Origin: Phymatolithon calcareum
Lineage: Eukaryota > Rhodophyta > Florideophyceae > Hapalidiales
DNA: 64,000 bases
Assembly (NCBI GenBank): GCA_977006965.1
Contig: OZ345368.1
Location: 496,001-560,000, forward strand
Direction: 5' to 3'
The notes beneath the pieces were generated by a model. It did not search any database and had not been told where the DNA came from. It was given only the letters and a program-made list of their open reading frames with translations. A program made the position numbers and the translations under genes. Positions 22,160-33,289 of this stretch are shown here, in pieces; the stretch's first letter is position 1; the number at the start of each line of letters is the position of its first letter.

Positions 22160-24249
22160 GGTTGTCACCTGTGCGGGCGGGCGGGCGTTGATAGGGTGGT
22201 GCGACAGATGTTGCGCGGTGCGTACCCTACAGTGAGATGGGTAAATGAGACGGAGCCAGGGGTTGTGGGTCGGGGGGCGTAGCAGCGCGAGCGTGAGGGT
22301 GCTGATTGCTGGTGGACATCGATGGTGAAGTAAGTGGTGCCGCAGTAGACGAGACGAGATTGTGAAAAATGTTGCGGGATCAATTGAAAAATAAACGCAG
22401 ATAATTGTTTCACAGATTTCAGCTGAATCAAGACCCACCGGCTTATACAGTATATAAATCACTTACAGAATTGAGGTGCAATCCAATCACGTGGGACAAT
22501 GTAATCCACCATGCCCCGGTAGCATCACTGGAGGTGTGTAATTTTAATACGTCGTAGACATATGACGCCCCGGGAGGGCGTCCCAATGTGAGCAGCACGT
22601 GGAAGATTGACTGTTTCTCGAGATATGTTTTGCTTGACCGCCAACGGCAGTCAGCTTGACCCACAACCGACTGTCCATGGGCCAATGTGAGTATCGGGTC
22701 GCACGGACGAGACGGTCCGGAGAGAAGGGCAGAGCGTTCTGGTCGTGTACACATGTGCAAGGCAGAAGTCAGCGCGGTCCGCTTGAATGCCCTGCGGTGA
22801 ACAGAGCAGGTCCATATGCAACGTCGGGAGGAAGCGGTAGGTAGTGTGGCTTGCGAGCGAACGCACTGAGAAAGGCGGCGACGCATTTTGGCAAAATGAA
22901 TGACTACTGCAATCCTCTATTCTGTATCAAATCAAACACATGTACAAGCCGCTCGAAGTGATTCGAACTTTACGCTGCTCCAACGTGCGCACATCTGCAA
23001 GCAACCTCAGCTGGCGCGCGAAGCACAATCGTTGTATCAAGTTGAACTTGATTCACCGATCCTCACGCGCGCGTTAATGTCCGTCCTGCACATTCCCAAT
23101 TATTGATTCCCGCTGCACACACCACGCGCCCACGCACGCACATTGAACGTAAACTCGAGACCTCGGGGGTCTCGTAGATTTAGATGCACACCCATGTGCA
23201 CAGATCTCATGCCCCAAAACAAGCGCGCGACTTACTATCCTACTAACGCCACTGGCAGGCTTTTTCCGCTCATACCTCGCGACACCTCAGTTGCAAAGGC
23301 CCCCAAGCAGACAAAAGCGGCATACAAAGAAAAGTCTAAAACTTACCTCTTCCCTCCTTTTATTCTTCCATTATCGAAAATTTCGATCTAGAACAGACTG
23401 CACTCTTGGAGCCGCACATCCAAACAGCATCCGCTTAAAGCCGCGAAAACTGCACCCGCTCGACTACCACGAGGTTCATACCGGTCCACAACATACCACA
23501 ATAATTTATTCAAGCTGTCGCCCCGTGAAGGAAGTCCATAGTATCCCTTTCGGATGTCGAGGTATGTGCTAGATACCGCCAGCTCGTCCATGCATTATGC
23601 TCGCATTGCGAGCGCCGTATATATGACGCGGTGATGCTCGAGCTGCTACCGTGCGTGTTGCGTCGCGACATTCTGTTTTCTTTGTTCAGCATGTGAACAG
23701 GATATACGAGGTTCGTTTTCGATCTGACACTAGAAGCAATACAGCGGCGGGAAATGGCCGCCACGTCGTGTGGCGGATGGCCACTTCCGTGCCGCCGATT
23801 GTGGAATGAGGGAATACAGGAAGACAACATCTCAGAAGCATTATCTCACAAGCAACCCAAACCCTAAAAGCAGTACGTCCAGTAATTCACAATTACAAGT
23901 GTGAATTCCTGGACGTAATGTAGCGCCATCTCTGTGAATACACCAGTTGCATAACAGTACATACTTCAGTGAGACGCTGATCTCGAAAAAAACAGGGTTG
24001 ATGAAGTTTTTTGTTCCAAATTGCAACATGTTTGAAACACAACTTTCAAAAAGACGCCTAACATCAGGAGGATGCGTTGTTTTCTCGCGATCGGCGTCGT
24101 ATCATACTGTACAGTACAGAAGTGTTGTATTGAATTCACATCATTCCACTCGTTTCTGTGCTTGCGAACCCTTGTCTCAATCTTTAGAAAACTGTCATGT
24201 TCATGAATCAAGTCACCGTCTGCGCTTTTCATCGGCCTAAAACAGCGCC
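22160..24249. other. No gene recognised
   Basis: Intergenic sequence upstream of the myristoylated-protein gene. Open frames here (for example 22443-22886 and 23510-23830, minus) are short and show no domain. No repeat family was recognised. Confidence 0.4.
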
Positions 24250-24448
24250 ATTAGGCTTGGCAGCTACCTCACATGATCTCCTCGGTTCCTCGAGGGGACG
24301 CGCTCGAGGCGGTGAAGGCGACGTACCAGGCGTAGACGTTCAAGCCGCAGTCCAGCTCGCTAACGATATACTAGAGTGGAAGAAACCTAGGCCCTCGAAA
24401 CGCTGCTAGCCCCATTAGGGGAAAAAGCAAATGAATGATTGAATGATT
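24250..24448 (+). mobile_element. LINE-A 3' end fragment
   Basis: Matches the last ~130 bp of the 9.4-13.4-kb LINE-A: GCGACGTACCAGGCGTAGAC, GGAAGAAACCTAGGCCCTCG, CTAGCCCCATTAGGGG, then an AATGAATGATTGAATGA tail. It is 5'-truncated; the upstream limit is approximate. Confidence 0.75.
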
Positions 24449-25908
24449 GCGCAGCTATCCACAGGAAGCTGCTCTGGTCTTGTCGAAGACATGCGTCAAG
24501 CGCCTGTAGAACAAAAACACTGACTTGCGAACATGGAAACCAGCCGTAAACAGCACGATTTTCAGCTATTCAATCACATAGAATGAGTACTGGGGGGAAT
24601 CCTCGGTTGCATGCAGTCCTATCAAAATGGTCCCGGGTTTTCCAAGCACTACGGGTGTTACTCCTTGTCATCGGGTGTTGCACAAGTTGGAGTACGTTGT
24701 TGCATCTTCATCGATATTGGATTCATCGCATCATTGCCTGTGCGTAGCATGTTGCGCGGTTGCGAATGAAGTCTTGGTAACGACCTGGGGGAGCCCCTAG
24801 AGCGTTTGACATCCTTCGTTGACGGAGGTCAGTGTGTACTCCGCGCCGACGCGCGGGCAGAGCTTTAAGACTTTCAGGCTCTGCACGAGCAAGTGTTGCG
24901 CCACGTCGAGCGTGAGCCTTTGTTGCATAGTAGAGCTTGTGCCCAGATTACTTCACGTTTAATGTCGACACACGCGATTGAATTCCTGCTCGGTCTTAGC
25001 ATCTTCCTACGCTGGTGTGCGCCCGGGTTCAATGGTCCATCTGTTTTTCATGTTCACATAGCGCATCAGGCCGCATGTGCCACGTTCTAGACGTTTGTAC
25101 TCTTTTCCGTTCGACTGCTGGACTAAATTGAGAATCCCTGATTCTCACTTGGTGTAGAAGACACACAAGTCAAGACGGTCACTGAACCTTACCCATCTCA
25201 CCCATTTTGTCCTCACGCGCGCTCCAGGGGTCCTTTACCGGCTCGCGAAGGCATTTCCTCAACCTGGCGCAAGAACATCTCACCGTCCCAAAAATCACAT
25301 TTGCACTACGGCTCACACTTCAATTCATCTCATCCATCTTTTCCCGCCGGAGCAACCCGCTGCGTGGTGAGGTTCTGTGTGTGTCTTCCACACTATGCTC
25401 TCGTTTGCAAGGTAATATCCGCTTGAAAGTCTACGTCGGTTTCAAGCCAGACATCGTTACCTGGCAGACCGCGCGGCGCTCATCCATCAGAATAATTAGT
25501 TCAAGGCAGTTTCATCATTGGGGGCGCTGGCCTCGTCAGCTGAGAGCATGATAAGCTGAACATATTTGCAATTGTTCTATTCCCTTCACGATCTTGTACG
25601 ATTCGCAGTTGCGGAGAAAAATTGATACTAAACAGTACCAGCATGACGGGGCCGCAGCCGCAGCATGTATGTAGTAGTAGCGCCAGGCTCACAAGAAACC
25701 GGCGCCACAGGAGTCAGAGATGACCAGAGCCTCTGAGGAGAAAAAAGAGCGGGAGAGACTTGAACGAAGGAAAGTAAGAAACAAACAAAAACTCGAAAAG
25801 AGAAAACAGACAGAATAAGCATATAGATGTCGGCGTCGTCCTCCGGTGGCGACCTTGGTGTGACCGTCGACCTTGGGACACATGGTGTGTCACGCAAAAC
25901 GGGAAAAT
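24449..25908. other. No gene recognised; one repeat segment
   Basis: No protein or RNA gene seen. The segment 25640-25790 (around GCGCCAGGCTC and GGCGCCAC, followed by a purine-rich run) resembles 46640-46760, so it is probably part of a dispersed repeat. Confidence 0.35.
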
Positions 25909-26172
25909 GCGCCTGTGGTATAGTGGTAAAACTGCCTACACACACCTGTGCGTATATCGGTATGATATAGGCAGGAGTGTTGAGGTCGCCGGTTCGAGTC
26001 TTGTCACAGGCAGGCATTGAATTACGTTTCGCGAGGGGCACACGGTTATCGCAGTGCAGTGGTGTGCCGCAATACTCGCGGGAAGCATTTACGCGAGTAC
26101 CCAAAGTTAATCCAGTCCAGGAGTATCTATGTGTAGCTCAGATATCCTGCAATAAAAGAAAGAAAGAAAGGG
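25909..26172 (+). mobile_element. tRNA-derived SINE (family SINE-C)
   Basis: The 5' part is tRNA-like: A box TGGTATAGTGG (25916-25926), B box GGTTCGAGTC (25991-26000), and GCCTGTG (25911-25917) able to pair with CACAGGC upstream of the A at the tRNA 3' end. A long insert separates the boxes and the T stem has mismatches, so it is not a functional tRNA gene. A ~150-bp unrelated body follows and ends in CCTGCAATAAAAG with an (AAAG)n tail. GGGAAAA on both flanks may be a short target-site duplication. Its 3' half recurs on the minus strand at 26288-26405 and 47215-47300. Confidence 0.75.
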
Positions 26173-26287
26173 AAAAGAGAAAGCCAGGAGAGCCTGAAAG
26201 CAGGTAGAAAGAGTAGACGCCTGCCTTTCGGGAACACAAACGGTCGCGGTGATCAGACTCTCGCGAGAGGGAATAGGAAAATTTCTT

Positions 26288-26405
26288 GCATTCTTTATTG
26301 CAGGATATAGATCCTGATCTGAGTTACACAAAGTGTATGTTACTCAACAGCTAGGGGTCCTCTAAGATGCATCTGAACTCGATCCCCTCTGGGTACTCGC
26401 CAAAC
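26288..26405 (-). mobile_element. SINE-C 3' half, inverted copy
   Basis: Reverse complement shares GCGAGTACCCA, AACTCAGAT and ATCCTGCAATAAAG with the SINE at 25909-26172, so the two lie tail to tail about 115 bp apart. The tRNA-like half is absent (5'-truncated). Confidence 0.6.
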
Positions 26406-27574
26406 TGAATGAAAGTAGATGCGGCTTGACGGGAAAAGAAAAGTCGGTAGTGCCGCCCAAGGAGCACATCCACAACCTTGCGGGAACACAGCTGGACACG
26501 GAGACTAAGCACGTAAAGAAGGCTACTCCACTCAAGATTTGGCAGCTCAAAAATAGCAGCACGATCGTCCAGGTGATGATTTTAAGCGCAGAAACCTTGT
26601 GGGAGCTCCAGCGGTCGTGCGGAACGAACACGAGCGCGAGCATTCGCAAACGGGGGAACTGAACTTGGCGAAAGCCCTCGAAGACGCTTGCGGTACGAAT
26701 TAAGAGACGAACAAAGCCAAGTAAACACGGCATTCAAGCAATCGAGCCGAAATCCAGTGAACTCCGACATTCCTTTACTCAGAGGAAGGAACTAACTATT
26801 TTGATGAATTTGAAATACCCAAAGAGGCTCACAAAGCAGTGCTTTATCGGTTAGTATCGTCTACTTAAATTATGTCAAGGCGATATTCTTGCTGGCTAAA
26901 TAGAAATGTATTCCTTCTGTAATCACTGGTGGTGAAAAGATGAAGAATGGTTTATCTTGAAAAGGGGTGATCTCTCTCCGATGAGAAGATGAGATGCTCT
27001 CTACTAAAACTACAAAGGGAGAACTGCTTAAATAGGCTTCCGATTGCCTTCCAGCTATGGGCGTTGGTGGAAGCATATTGCGTGCTTCCTGCTCGCAGAA
27101 CCTATGCTGGAATTTAGGTCGCCTATTCCTGCAGCTTGTGGTGCCACTGCATCATTGCGTGTCTACACTTCTCTGCGTGACGCTCGAAACACGATTCGAT
27201 TCCACCTGGAGTAAACGTATTCTACGATTCGTGAGTCCACGTGGATGCCCAGAAACTAACTATGTAGTATACAAATATACTACGACGGAAGCGAAAAACA
27301 GGGCATAGATATGCGAGAGACACGATTCCCGCATATCCCGGCAGATCACTAACGATAGGAATCATGAGTATCGTGATTCGAGTTGCAAACGCACAGTAGC
27401 GAGAGAGAAGCAGTCGCTTACCGCAATGAGCCAGCGACATAGCAGCATGCGCGGCAGTAATCTACTCCTCCATTACGAGACAGGACGACACGACTGGGGT
27501 ACCTACGCCTGTTTTTTAATGGAGCGCCGCTGTGGAGAGCATCAGTATTGGGGTGTCCACTTTCCTGCCACAGT
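26406..27574. other. No gene recognised
   Basis: A 78-codon plus-strand frame (26426-26662), continued after a stop by basic sequence, looks weakly protein-like but matches no known domain. Nothing else was recognised. Confidence 0.35.
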
Positions 27575-27990
27575 GGACATTTAACTGGTTGTACTAAAGC
27601 GCCTTCTATTCTCTTTTGAGATGACTCCTGAAATTGAATTTAAGTGCAAGCGCCTGCCAAGAGCGCTATCTGGTAAAGAAGAAAGAATTAAAGAGGTGCA
27701 AATGACCAAAGCCAGCTTAGGTAAGGGCCGATAAACGAATAGTTCCCAACCGAGAAAATGGGAAAATGAGAAATTGGGAACGCGATTACGTCCAATAGAA
27801 TACCTGCATTTGTGAAACTTTACTTCTTCTGCTTCTTTCAGGTTCAAATTCCACAAGTGCACGTATTCTATTGGATATATTGGCGTTCCCATTTTCTCAA
27901 TTTCCCATTTTCCCGGTTGGGAACTATTCGTTCATCGGCCCTAACTTGCGGAAGGCGGCCCTGCTACTCATAATTTAAAATCATCAAATA
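27575..27990 (+). mobile_element. LINE-B 3' end fragment, interrupted by a MITE
   Basis: 27640-27720 translates to MTPEIEFKCKRLPRALSGKE, matching MSTEIEFECKRFTGALVGRE near the end of the LINE-B frame (residues 582-601). After the MITE, 27942-27990 ends in TTTAAAATCATCAAATA, the same tail as the 16.6-kb LINE-B. It is 5'-truncated. Confidence 0.75.
27725..27941. mobile_element. PIF/Harbinger (Tourist-like) MITE with TAA duplication
   Basis: 217 bp with long terminal inverted repeats beginning GGGCCGATGAACGAATAGTT (left copy GATAAACG) and continuing through CCCAACCGRGAAAATGGGAA for more than 60 bp. It is flanked by TAA at 27722-27724 and 27942-27944. The 3-bp TWA-type duplication and GGGCC end fit the Harbinger superfamily. 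It interrupts a LINE-B 3' end. A right-truncated second copy is at 33476. Confidence 0.85.
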
Positions 27991-28022
27991 TACCCATTAT
28001 CTTAAGATAATGGGTATATTTG
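27985..28022. repeat. Perfect 38-bp palindrome, no spacer
   Basis: Nineteen-base arms (CAAATATACCCATTATCTT and its complement) meet at CTTAAG with no spacer and no mismatch. The left arm begins inside the LINE-B tail (CAAATA) and runs into the flank. Confidence 0.97.
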
Positions 28023-28884
28023 GTGGAATTCCACCGAGATTAAGGCAAACGGGCTGTCCCTGCAAATGAGGAAAGATCCTTTTTATGTCTGCTTCTCGAA
28101 GTATGATTGGGCCATGATCTCTCGTAGTTTGTTCCACGAAGGCGCATGCCCGTCTATAAATTCCCACTGGTATTCATTCTTAAGGCTTGAAAGAACACGA
28201 AACGAGTGTAATGAAATAGATGACTGGGACTTTAGTCTCCAGCTCCCGACTGCATTATTTCAAGATCTTTGAAACGAATTGTGGTCATTAGGTCTTAAAT
28301 TCTTACAACAAAGAGAACTCACAACTCCGCCATCACAAAAGAATATCGCCACGCTCTTCTTGTGTCGCTTCCCTTTCGCGACTTGCACCTTCATTTCTAG
28401 GCTTGGCTCGTGAGCGGCATGCAACCTTGGACGTTCCAGTGGTGTTGGGAAGGCACTGAAAGCAAATTGTACTATCCAATTTGAGGTTAGCAGCAACTGA
28501 CAGACATGACGGCTAATATTGCTCTACAGCAGGTGCAAGTTTTCTTCACTGTAGGCGGCAGCAGATTTCCGCGGAGTTTGGACCTCTGAAAATCCGTTGT
28601 TCTTGACTTCCTTTACCGCGATGCGCACAACTTTTTCGCCTTCGGGTGTCCCCTGCAATTCAGGCACTTACTTAGCCTGCCACGGAGCTTGCAGAGGGAC
28701 ATGGACCTTAGACAGCTATGCCCTCGAGGGGGTACGCGTTTTCTTCCAGCATGGCGAGATCGTCGTCGTACTCGAGTTTGTGAAATCGGAGTTTACCATA
28801 AAGAGTGGTAGCACTTGAGTAAGATGCTGTTAATGCTTCTGTATATTCTAATGTTCTACTTCATACACGGCATTATCATTTCAC
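28023..28884. other. No gene recognised
   Basis: Short open frames only (28066-28272 and 28597-28818, plus; 28260-28496, minus). No domain, RNA gene or repeat recognised. Confidence 0.35.
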
Positions 28885-29571
28885 CTATGGCAGTGGAGAG
28901 AGCTGCAATGCTTCACGGGCAACAACAGAGTGTGGAAAGTAAACCCGCTCCTTCGCGACCAGGAGCTTATCCAGAGTTTCCTTTGGACGCGTAGCAATAC
29001 TTCTTTGTTGATGGACAAAGTCAGTAACATCCTTGATGAGAAGAATATCCTCGCCACTGGTGTATGTGGGAATACCTTTTAGCCCCAGTTGTATAGCTCG
29101 TCGATAGGGATATTTCGCTCCACAAGGTAGATGGTCAGGGTCCCATTGCAGCCGGACAGTACCAGCACAGCCTCGAACAGAACCTTTCAACCTTGCATTC
29201 TCTAAATATCGATCGAAGGCCTCCAGCCTTAACCAAATGGCGAGGACATGCTCTTGATTCGGTTTTGACGCCCAGTTTGAGCGAAACATCATCCACAAAA
29301 AGTTGGTCTTGATCCATGTCATTCGTTCAATATCGAAAGCAGGGCAGCCTACGAACTTTTGATGCTGAACTGCATGCTTTGCAATTTCGGGCTTGAAGGC
29401 GGAGTACACAACGATGGATTCATCGTCGAATTGTGCTAGAATATGCTTGCCTTGACCAGGCCAGATGTCACGGGATTGGTAGTGGTATGATTCGAATTGC
29501 CATTCTCGGTCAAAAGCTTCGTGCTGTGATGCTTCACTGGGATGTGAATTTTCTGCAATGTCGGACATCAT
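28885..29571 (-). CDS. DUF4291 domain protein
   Basis: 228 residues from ATG at 29571 (a second ATG follows immediately; the frame is open further upstream only from TTG), stop TAG at 28885. The body matches the DUF4291 layout: DDESIVVYSAFKPEIAKHAV, then the hallmark FDIERMTWIKTNFLWMMFRS near residues 80-100, LAIWLRLEAFDRYLENA, a VRLQWDPDH block and YRRAIQLGLKG with the late IKDVTDF. DUF4291 occurs in bacteria, fungi and other eukaryotes. Its biochemical role is not established to my knowledge. It is close to full family length and has no internal stop, so it is probably functional. Patchy occurrence of the family makes past horizontal transfer possible, but nothing in the local composition shows it. 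Confidence 0.88.
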   Translation of the reverse strand: MMSDIAENSHPSEASQHEAFDREWQFESYHYQSRDIWPGQGKHILAQFDDESIVVYSAFKPEIAKHAVQHQKFVGCPAFDIERMTWIKTNFLWMMFRSNWASKPNQEHVLAIWLRLEAFDRYLENARLKGSVRGCAGTVRLQWDPDHLPCGAKYPYRRAIQLGLKGIPTYTSGEDILLIKDVTDFVHQQRSIATRPKETLDKLLVAKERVYFPHSVVAREALQLSPLP

Positions 29572-29599
29572 GACTTTCCTGTCACTGATGTGCAACGGA

Positions 29600-30548
29600 G
29601 GGTTAGAAGGGGAATAGGCTCAAGCGATCTGCAATGGTCAGAAGCTTTCGTCGTTCGTTGAGCCTGCAGTCTCCTACTTATGCAAACTTGCAGAATAAAC
29701 AAGCAGAGCGGCGCTGGGAATTTAATTTGACATCCAGCGCCGCACTGTGGGCACAGCGATATGCAAGCTTGCTAACGAATCATAATAATTATACGAATTC
29801 CTTCCCAGCGATGATCTGGAATCAAGCAAATATACAAGCTCCGGCGCAGCAGAGCCAAGGCACACGGCTTCGCGGGGGGCAACCTGTTGTATGGATAGAG
29901 AGAATCAACATATGCCTTTCTTTTGAAAGAGGGAAAGCTCCACGGGCTCCAATGACTCGTAAAGAAAACCGTTCTCTCGTGCGATGGCTAATAATGTGGA
30001 CTTCTGCATGCTGCTGCATGCAATTGTGCTCCCAGTGGGTCCCGTAACTGGAACCAACAATACTTTGTTCTCCCTGCAAGCTGAAAAACAAATGTCCCGT
30101 TGCTACATTGCCCCCCTTGATAGTCTCATGGCCCGGTGATGGCAGCTACAGCCGGCGAAATGCCGTCTAACAAGCGCTCCGTCCTATAGAATCCTCGGTT
30201 TCGAGCTCTTGATATATGCTGCGTATCCTCGTTTCGAATGAAACAGAAGAAGTTTTTGCCCAGAGCAGGGATCGTGAATTGCACGGACGGCAAAGGTGAC
30301 GTGAATTTGCGAGAGTTAGCTACTGTTCAGCCTAGCCTCCGGACCTCGGGTGACTCAGGCAATAGCAAAGTTTATAGTACAGCACACTGGAGTGGAGGAT
30401 TACAAGGTAGAGTCGAATATTATATCTGCTACAGTAGGATCCATACATTCATTTGACGAGCGAAGCTGAATTTTTACAAATTTTTGTAAAATAACGCGGA
30501 AGGATATGCTCTTTGTGACGATCCCGGGAAGACACACGACAGCAGAAC
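29600..30548. other. No gene recognised
   Basis: Upstream region of the DUF4291 gene. A 137-codon plus-strand frame (29634-30047) has no recognised domain. The 3' limit is the target-site duplication of the retroposed element that follows. Confidence 0.35.
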
Positions 30549-30562
30549 AGTACCGGACATCC

Positions 30563-31856
30563 TTGGCGGTAGCTCCGCCGAAATTGGGCGTCGGGATCGG
30601 AAATGCGCCTACATTGTTGCGCCACCAAAGTCTCCAGTTCTCTCGGTCACTCCGATGCCAACGCATCGCCGCCGTAGGAAATTGACTAATTCCGCAAATT
30701 GAGGCGGCAAATGAAACAAGCAAGCTATCATAACCGGTCCAAGTTCGTTTTCCTCGGGCAATTGCTCCGCACGCGAACCAAGCCAAGTGCCGCGCAAGGC
30801 CGATCCCCGCGAGGGGCTGCTGTAACCGGAGACAGCTAGGCGTCAACCAACCAATGTGTAAAAAAAAGACTGCTTCAACAGGAAGCAGGCGCACCGGCAG
30901 GAGCAACGCAGAAGCTTTCGTGACATCCATGCGAGGCTACGCGACGTGGATCAAACAACCAAGAAACGAGCGCGGCACCGGGAATGGAGAAGACTTGCAA
31001 CATCGAGGAAGAAGTCGGTCTCATGAGAAGACCTGAAACACCGAGAAAGAACTCGGTTTCAAGATAAGCCGTATGCCGCTACAGCAAAATCATCTATAGT
31101 GACGATGTCAACGCCCCTACCCGATAGGGACCTACGTAAGCACCACGTTGCGCGCCATGCTCAGTTATTTCCTTTGTGCAATTGCTCCGAGCGCGAGCCA
31201 ATTCAAGTGGCGCGTAAAGCCGATCCCCGCGAGGGGCTGCTGTAATCGGAGACAGCTAGGCGTCAACCAACCAATGCGTGAAAAAAAGACTGCTTTAACA
31301 GGAAGCAGGCGCACTGGCAGGAGCAACGCAGAAGCCTTCGTGACACCTATGAGAGGATACGCTGCGCGGAGCAAACAGCCGAGGAGCGAGCGCGGCCGCG
31401 GAAGTGGAGAAGATGTGCAACACCGAGCAAGAAGTCGGTTTCCAGAGAATACCTAAATACCAGCGGTATGCCGCTGCCGGCAGAGCATCTATAGAGACGA
31501 TGTCAACGCCCTTAATCAATAGGGACTTATGCGAGTACCGCGCCACGTGCCATGCGCGGTTACGACATGCTATCGGATCAGCTGTCAAACGAGCTCGGTG
31601 CACTGATCACCGAGCTGCAATATGTGGCGCAACGAACACACAATGACTCCTCGCTACCGGGGGTCGTCTACGGCGAACAATACTGGAGTTCTGCAATTTA
31701 GATAGGATATCTAAGATCCTAAGTTTTTCCGCCCGCCCCTCTGCCGGTGCGTTTTCGTAAGCTACACAAAGGTTGGTAGCAACTGAGGAAGCCTTGCCCA
31801 TATCTTCGGAAGTCTGTGGGGCTTTTAAATAAACTTTGCTCAAAAAAAAAAAAAAA
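30563..31856 (+). mobile_element. Retroposed polyadenylated RNA of unknown origin, with 14-bp TSD
   Basis: AGTACCGGACATCC occurs at 30549-30562 and at 31856-31869. The second copy directly follows 15 A residues (31842-31856), which follow AATAAA at 31828-31833. This is the signature of LINE-driven retroposition of a poly(A) transcript, here about 1.29 kb. The insert is GC-richer than its flanks and holds a tandem duplication (30748-31565). No open frame runs through it. Plus-strand frames (30854-31036, 31148-31456) are Arg-rich and partly conserved between the duplicates; a 176-codon minus-strand frame also overlaps. The source could be a processed pseudogene or a non-coding RNA; it is not recognised. 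Confidence 0.9.
30748..31565 (+). repeat. ~420-bp tandem duplication inside the retroposed RNA
   Basis: Copy 1 is 30748-31167 and copy 2 is 31168-31565. The core (about 30795-30930 against 31214-31349) is more than 90% identical by eye; the rest is less conserved, and copy 1 has about 40 extra bases near 31015-31055. Conserved hairpins include CCCC-GCGA-GGGG (a GNRA-type tetraloop), GCTGT...ACAGC, and CTGCTTC-AACAG-GAAGCAG, in which copy 2 changes C to T but keeps a G-U pair. A further hairpin, AGCTCGGTG with CACCGAGCT, lies just 3' of copy 2. Confidence 0.85.
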
Positions 31857-31869
31857 GTACCGGACATCC

Positions 31870-32759
31870 GGCTGTCATACTGTCGAGTTCATTCTGAAAC
31901 TTTCGAACGCGACTTTAATTGCCGTCAAACTTTCTTTACTGAACACCATCATGGTGTGATACTTGCATGTTTTCGGGCAAGAACCTTTTTCTGGGCCCTT
32001 CTGGCTGAAGCGAGCAGGTGATATCTCGAAGGTGAGGGAAGAAATTGATGTTTCGAAAGGTTCCGTATACAGTATGTGACGACCTATATATGGCCTGGGC
32101 AGGACACAGCGGATTTCATGCTATTTCAAGTTCAGTCTAGAGCGCAATTTTAAAGCCTTTGTTAGATAGAACCTGCGCTTCGAGTCTTTGCTCTAGTACG
32201 AGTTTTGAGTTTCTCTTCCGGAGGATGGATTCAAATTTTTGTTCGCTGAAAAATCAGGCGCTGGGTGACAACGAAACAGGTGTCCGATTTTCAAAACAAG
32301 CACAAGCGAGAGCATAAATAACCGAAGTTTTGTGGGAGTGCATGTGGCTGCACAGGTAAAAAATACCTTATAATAGTATTACGCCCAGGAACAACATGCG
32401 CGGACCTAGACGAGTTCTAATTTGTTCACAATCTGTTCGCGCTGGTGCCCGCGGCAATGAAAGGGATCAGGAATTTGCGCGCGAGTTAGCCTTGTACCGT
32501 GTACACTCTCATGTCAAGCCCAGACCCCTTCCATTCGCACAAATGGAACAATAAATACAAGTCGAGTAAAAACTTCTCAAGCTCCCAAAAATAAGAGAAC
32601 AATGCACGATTCGCTTCTTGCGAATGGGACATGGTACGAACTAAACTGCAAAAATTTCGATTATATGCCGTGGATCAAATTAATCGAGACTCCCCTTCTT
32701 ACGCGATGCGAGTATTGGCACATGCTTCTTGTCAGGGGACTTTTCCAGTCGATGGATGG
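31870..32759. other. No gene recognised
   Basis: AT-rich intergenic sequence with scattered short frames. No domain, RNA gene or repeat recognised. Confidence 0.35.
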
Positions 32760-32850
32760 ATGGATTTCTGTTCTATTGAAGCTCCCTTAGTCAATTATCA
32801 TTGCACCTGAGAGACTTTTCGTCGCGCTGCAATCCTTCGATTACGTTTTC
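32760..32850. repeat. Dispersed ~88-bp repeat, copy 1
   Basis: From GATTTCTGTTCTATTGAAGC to about CGATTACGTT it matches 58074-58160 with a handful of differences, including the shared block TCAATTATCATTGCACCTGA and GAGACTTTTCGT. The family is not recognised. Confidence 0.75.
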
Positions 32851-33289
32851 ATTTTGATTTCGGACATTTTCTTTGGACGGTATCAACTGCCATTTCCAGC
32901 ATCTCTAACTTTTCCAGTGCCTGCAATTGGTACGCCGAAGGGTGCTGCTCTTCGGAATCACAGTGCCAAATGCAGCTCATGTACCACGCGTTGGACCATT
33001 CATTATGAGGCGGATGTGATAACTGCGAAATTTGGTCTTTGGTTATGCGCGATGGCGCACTTCTGCAGCCTTTTGGCCCACATTACGGAACTCAAAGACT
33101 ACTTCGCTGGCACTGAAAGGGAGCTCCTCTGCAATGTACGCGTTCTACAGCAGGTGTTGGAGTTTGGGTAATGGGTAGGCGAGAGGCTGCTCCGCATTAT
33201 ACTGCCTCGCGAGCGGCTGCAAGCACTTATCTCTACTGTACGTCCCATGAACTCTAACTTTACGACTACTGCACACCTGAAGAAATGTT

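Noticed and set aside
25909-26010. Functional tRNA gene
   Set aside because: The A and B boxes are good, but the T stem has mismatches, the distance between boxes is too great, no proper anticodon arm forms, and a SINE body with an (AAAG)n tail follows.
30400-30930. 176-codon minus-strand frame in the retroposed segment
   Set aside because: It crosses the insertion border and target-site duplication and lies antisense to the poly(A) strand; no domain.
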